Translations under genes and position numbers: made by a program
Assembly: GCA_023621975.1 (NCBI GenBank)
Contig: JAMOAC010000536.1
Coordinates: 1-5,464 of the forward strand
Reading direction: 5' to 3'
DNA from: Bacillota bacterium
GTDB lineage: Bacteria; Bacillota_A; Clostridia; Acetivibrionales; DUMB01
DNA: 5,464 nucleotides
The notes under the pieces: model-generated
The model's input: the letters and a program-made list of their open reading frames with translations, nothing else
Told to the model about the DNA's origin: nothing
Database searches by the model: none
Shown here: piece by piece, positions 4,318-5,464 of the stretch
Position numbering within the stretch: position 1 is the first letter of the stretch
Layout: each line of letters begins with the position of its first letter

Positions 4318-5464
4318 GAGCCGGTGGAAATAGACTCACGGTTCGCAGCAGGCTATCCAAAGGCAAGCGTCAACCAGGAAAGCTCAAAAATAGAGCTTGC
4401 AGTCAAGCTTGTTGGTGCAAGCCCTGAAAATCCAATGGAAGTCTTTATGGTTGTAAATCAGGTAAACGGGCATTTAAAAAATATAGATTCAAATGCTGTA
4501 ATTCATGGTCATGCCGGAAGCGGCGACAGCCTGATATATGTGGATGAAGCACCTTATATCAGGATAACAGATGAAGATGAACATGTTATTCCCACAAACG
4601 TATCAGTAATGGGGGACAGAAACATTAAGATTTATTTTGTAATCAGGGATGAATCAAGAACATCTGAACTTCCTACAATGATAGAGTTTACAATGGAAGC
4701 TGTTTCAGAACTTGATCAGTACGCACCCTACTTTATGAGTGCTTACATAAATAAAGCAAAGAACAAAATAACACTGCACTTCAGCGAATCATTAGATACA
4801 GATGTCGAAATACCCGTAAGCGATTTCACTTTGAAGAGAGGAGAGGATGTTTTACATTCCACCATTATAGATGCGGTTTATGTTTCAAACAGCGACTGGA
4901 ACAGCACAGGAAAGGTAGAATTGATTCTGAATGAAGCAATTAGTGATATCACCGGCTTAAAAGTATCATATAACGGAACATCTATCAGAGATAAAGCTAC
5001 AGTACCGAATGTGGCACAACCTATTTATAATCCAAATGTAGATACAGCATTCTTATCAGTTAGTGATACGGTTGTGTCGCACAATGGACAGTACATTACT
5101 ATGTATCTTGACAGGGCTGTATATATGGAAAGGGATAAATCCTTCGAAGTCACCCTTAGGTACGGAACTGACAGCGAGACTGCAACTGTTTTGGAAAAAG
5201 GCAAGGATTATAATAGCTACTGGAGTGTATACAGCAATGGAAAGGGCATGGAAATAAAATTCGCTTTGAACGAAGAGCCGCAATTGGTTGAAGGAGGCAA
5301 ATATTTTATCACATTTGATGCTAAAGAAGAATTGAATGATTTTGCGGGAGACCCCGTTTCGGTTATAGAAGTAACAGGTATACCGAATGCAACAGCAGAA
5401 TCTGAAATTGTACCAACGGCAGTGTATGACAGCAGCAATCATGAGCTCATTTTGACATTTGACA
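4318..5464 (+). CDS. Third segment of the interrupted surface protein: unassigned module and Ig-like repeats (runs off edge)
   Basis: The frame is open from 4318 to the window end with no stop. Codons from about 4336 to 4695 form a module (FAAGYPKASVNQ, VFMVVNQVNGH, AVIHGHAG, YVDEAPYIRI, IKIYFVIRD) that I cannot name with certainty; it has alternating beta strands. From about 4714 an Ig-like domain of SwmB type begins: APYFMSAYINKAKNKITLHF, SESLD, DFTL, KVELILNEAI, LKVSYNGTSIRDKA. A related unit follows from about 5023 (FLSVSDTVVSHNGQYITMYL, IKFALNE, FITFDAKEELNDFAGD). A third begins near 5400 (ESEIVPTAVYDSSNHELIL) and is cut by the edge. These are extracellular spacer or adhesion modules. 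No enzyme motif is visible. It has no signal peptide or ribosome site of its own. Confidence 0.65.

Larger units (their letters stand above)
2728..5464 (+). pseudogene. Full SLH/B-repeat/Ig-like surface protein frame interrupted by two TAG codons (3' end outside window)
   Basis: Read as one frame, this locus encodes at least 912 codons of a modular surface protein. In order: signal peptide, three SLH domains, beta-helix-like stalk, Asn/Gly linker, InlB-type B-repeat, an unassigned module, and Ig-like repeats cut by the window edge. TAG occurs in frame at 3814-3816 (ATC TAG GCT) and 4315-4317 (TGG TAG GAG). There is no other stop and no frameshift. The 548 codons after the first TAG would hold about 26 stops if random, so this DNA was under coding selection until very recently or still is. 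Each TAG is one base from CAG, AAG or GAG, and the flanking residues (ITI-x-ATGKIENL, SGW-x-EPVEI) read naturally with a polar residue inserted. I call it a pseudogene because two nonsense codons are the plain reading. Readthrough, UAG recoding or base-call errors remain open. Confidence 0.7.

Noticed and set aside
4317..4326. GGAG followed by GTG as a restart site for the third segment
   Set aside because: The spacing is only three bases, and the product would lack a signal peptide and anchor.
4311..4430. Overlapping ATG frame starting at the second TAG (MVGAGGNRLTV...) as a restart product
   Set aside because: It is out of frame with the conserved domains, and its Arg/Lys/Cys-rich composition is that of a shadow frame.

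Overview
The window looks like a chromosomal segment from an anaerobic, moderately AT-rich Gram-positive bacterium of the class Clostridia. Three things suggest this: a single-chain pyruvate:ferredoxin oxidoreductase, a secreted S-layer homology (SLH) protein with a strong AAGGAG ribosome site and GTG start, and AT-rich spacers. The cellulolytic Acetivibrio/Ruminiclostridium group is a reasonable guess, but nothing here proves a genus.

Layout, all on the + strand: (1) 1-1814 is the C-terminal half of pyruvate:ferredoxin oxidoreductase (nifJ/por type), open at the left edge and ending in TAG. (2) 1815-2727 is a 913-base AT-rich spacer with no convincing gene. It holds a ~174-base palindromic element (1962-2135) with nested hairpins, several short symmetric motifs, and, close to the next gene, a promoter candidate, a 5'-leader hairpin with a T tract and a ribosome site. 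(3) 2728 to the right edge is one long reading frame for a secreted, cell-wall-bound modular protein: signal peptide, three SLH domains, a beta-helix-like region, a Gly/Asn linker, one InlB-type B-repeat, a module of unknown type, and Ig-like/SwmB-like repeats running off the edge.

The main surprise is in the third region. The frame is interrupted by two TAG codons (3814-3816 and 4315-4317), yet it stays open with sensible domain sequence between them and after them: 166 codons, then at least 382 codons to the edge. No frameshift is visible. Either this is a very young pseudogene with two nonsense mutations, or the two sites are sequence errors, or UAG is read through or recoded. The same gene carries a perfect in-frame 45-bp tandem duplication across the signal-peptidase site and the start of the first SLH domain. 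That is a second sign of recent change or phase-type variation at the locus.

The two genes are not obviously functionally linked. One is a central carbon and electron metabolism enzyme of the cytoplasm, the other a surface protein. The long spacer with its own promoter candidate suggests they are separate transcription units.
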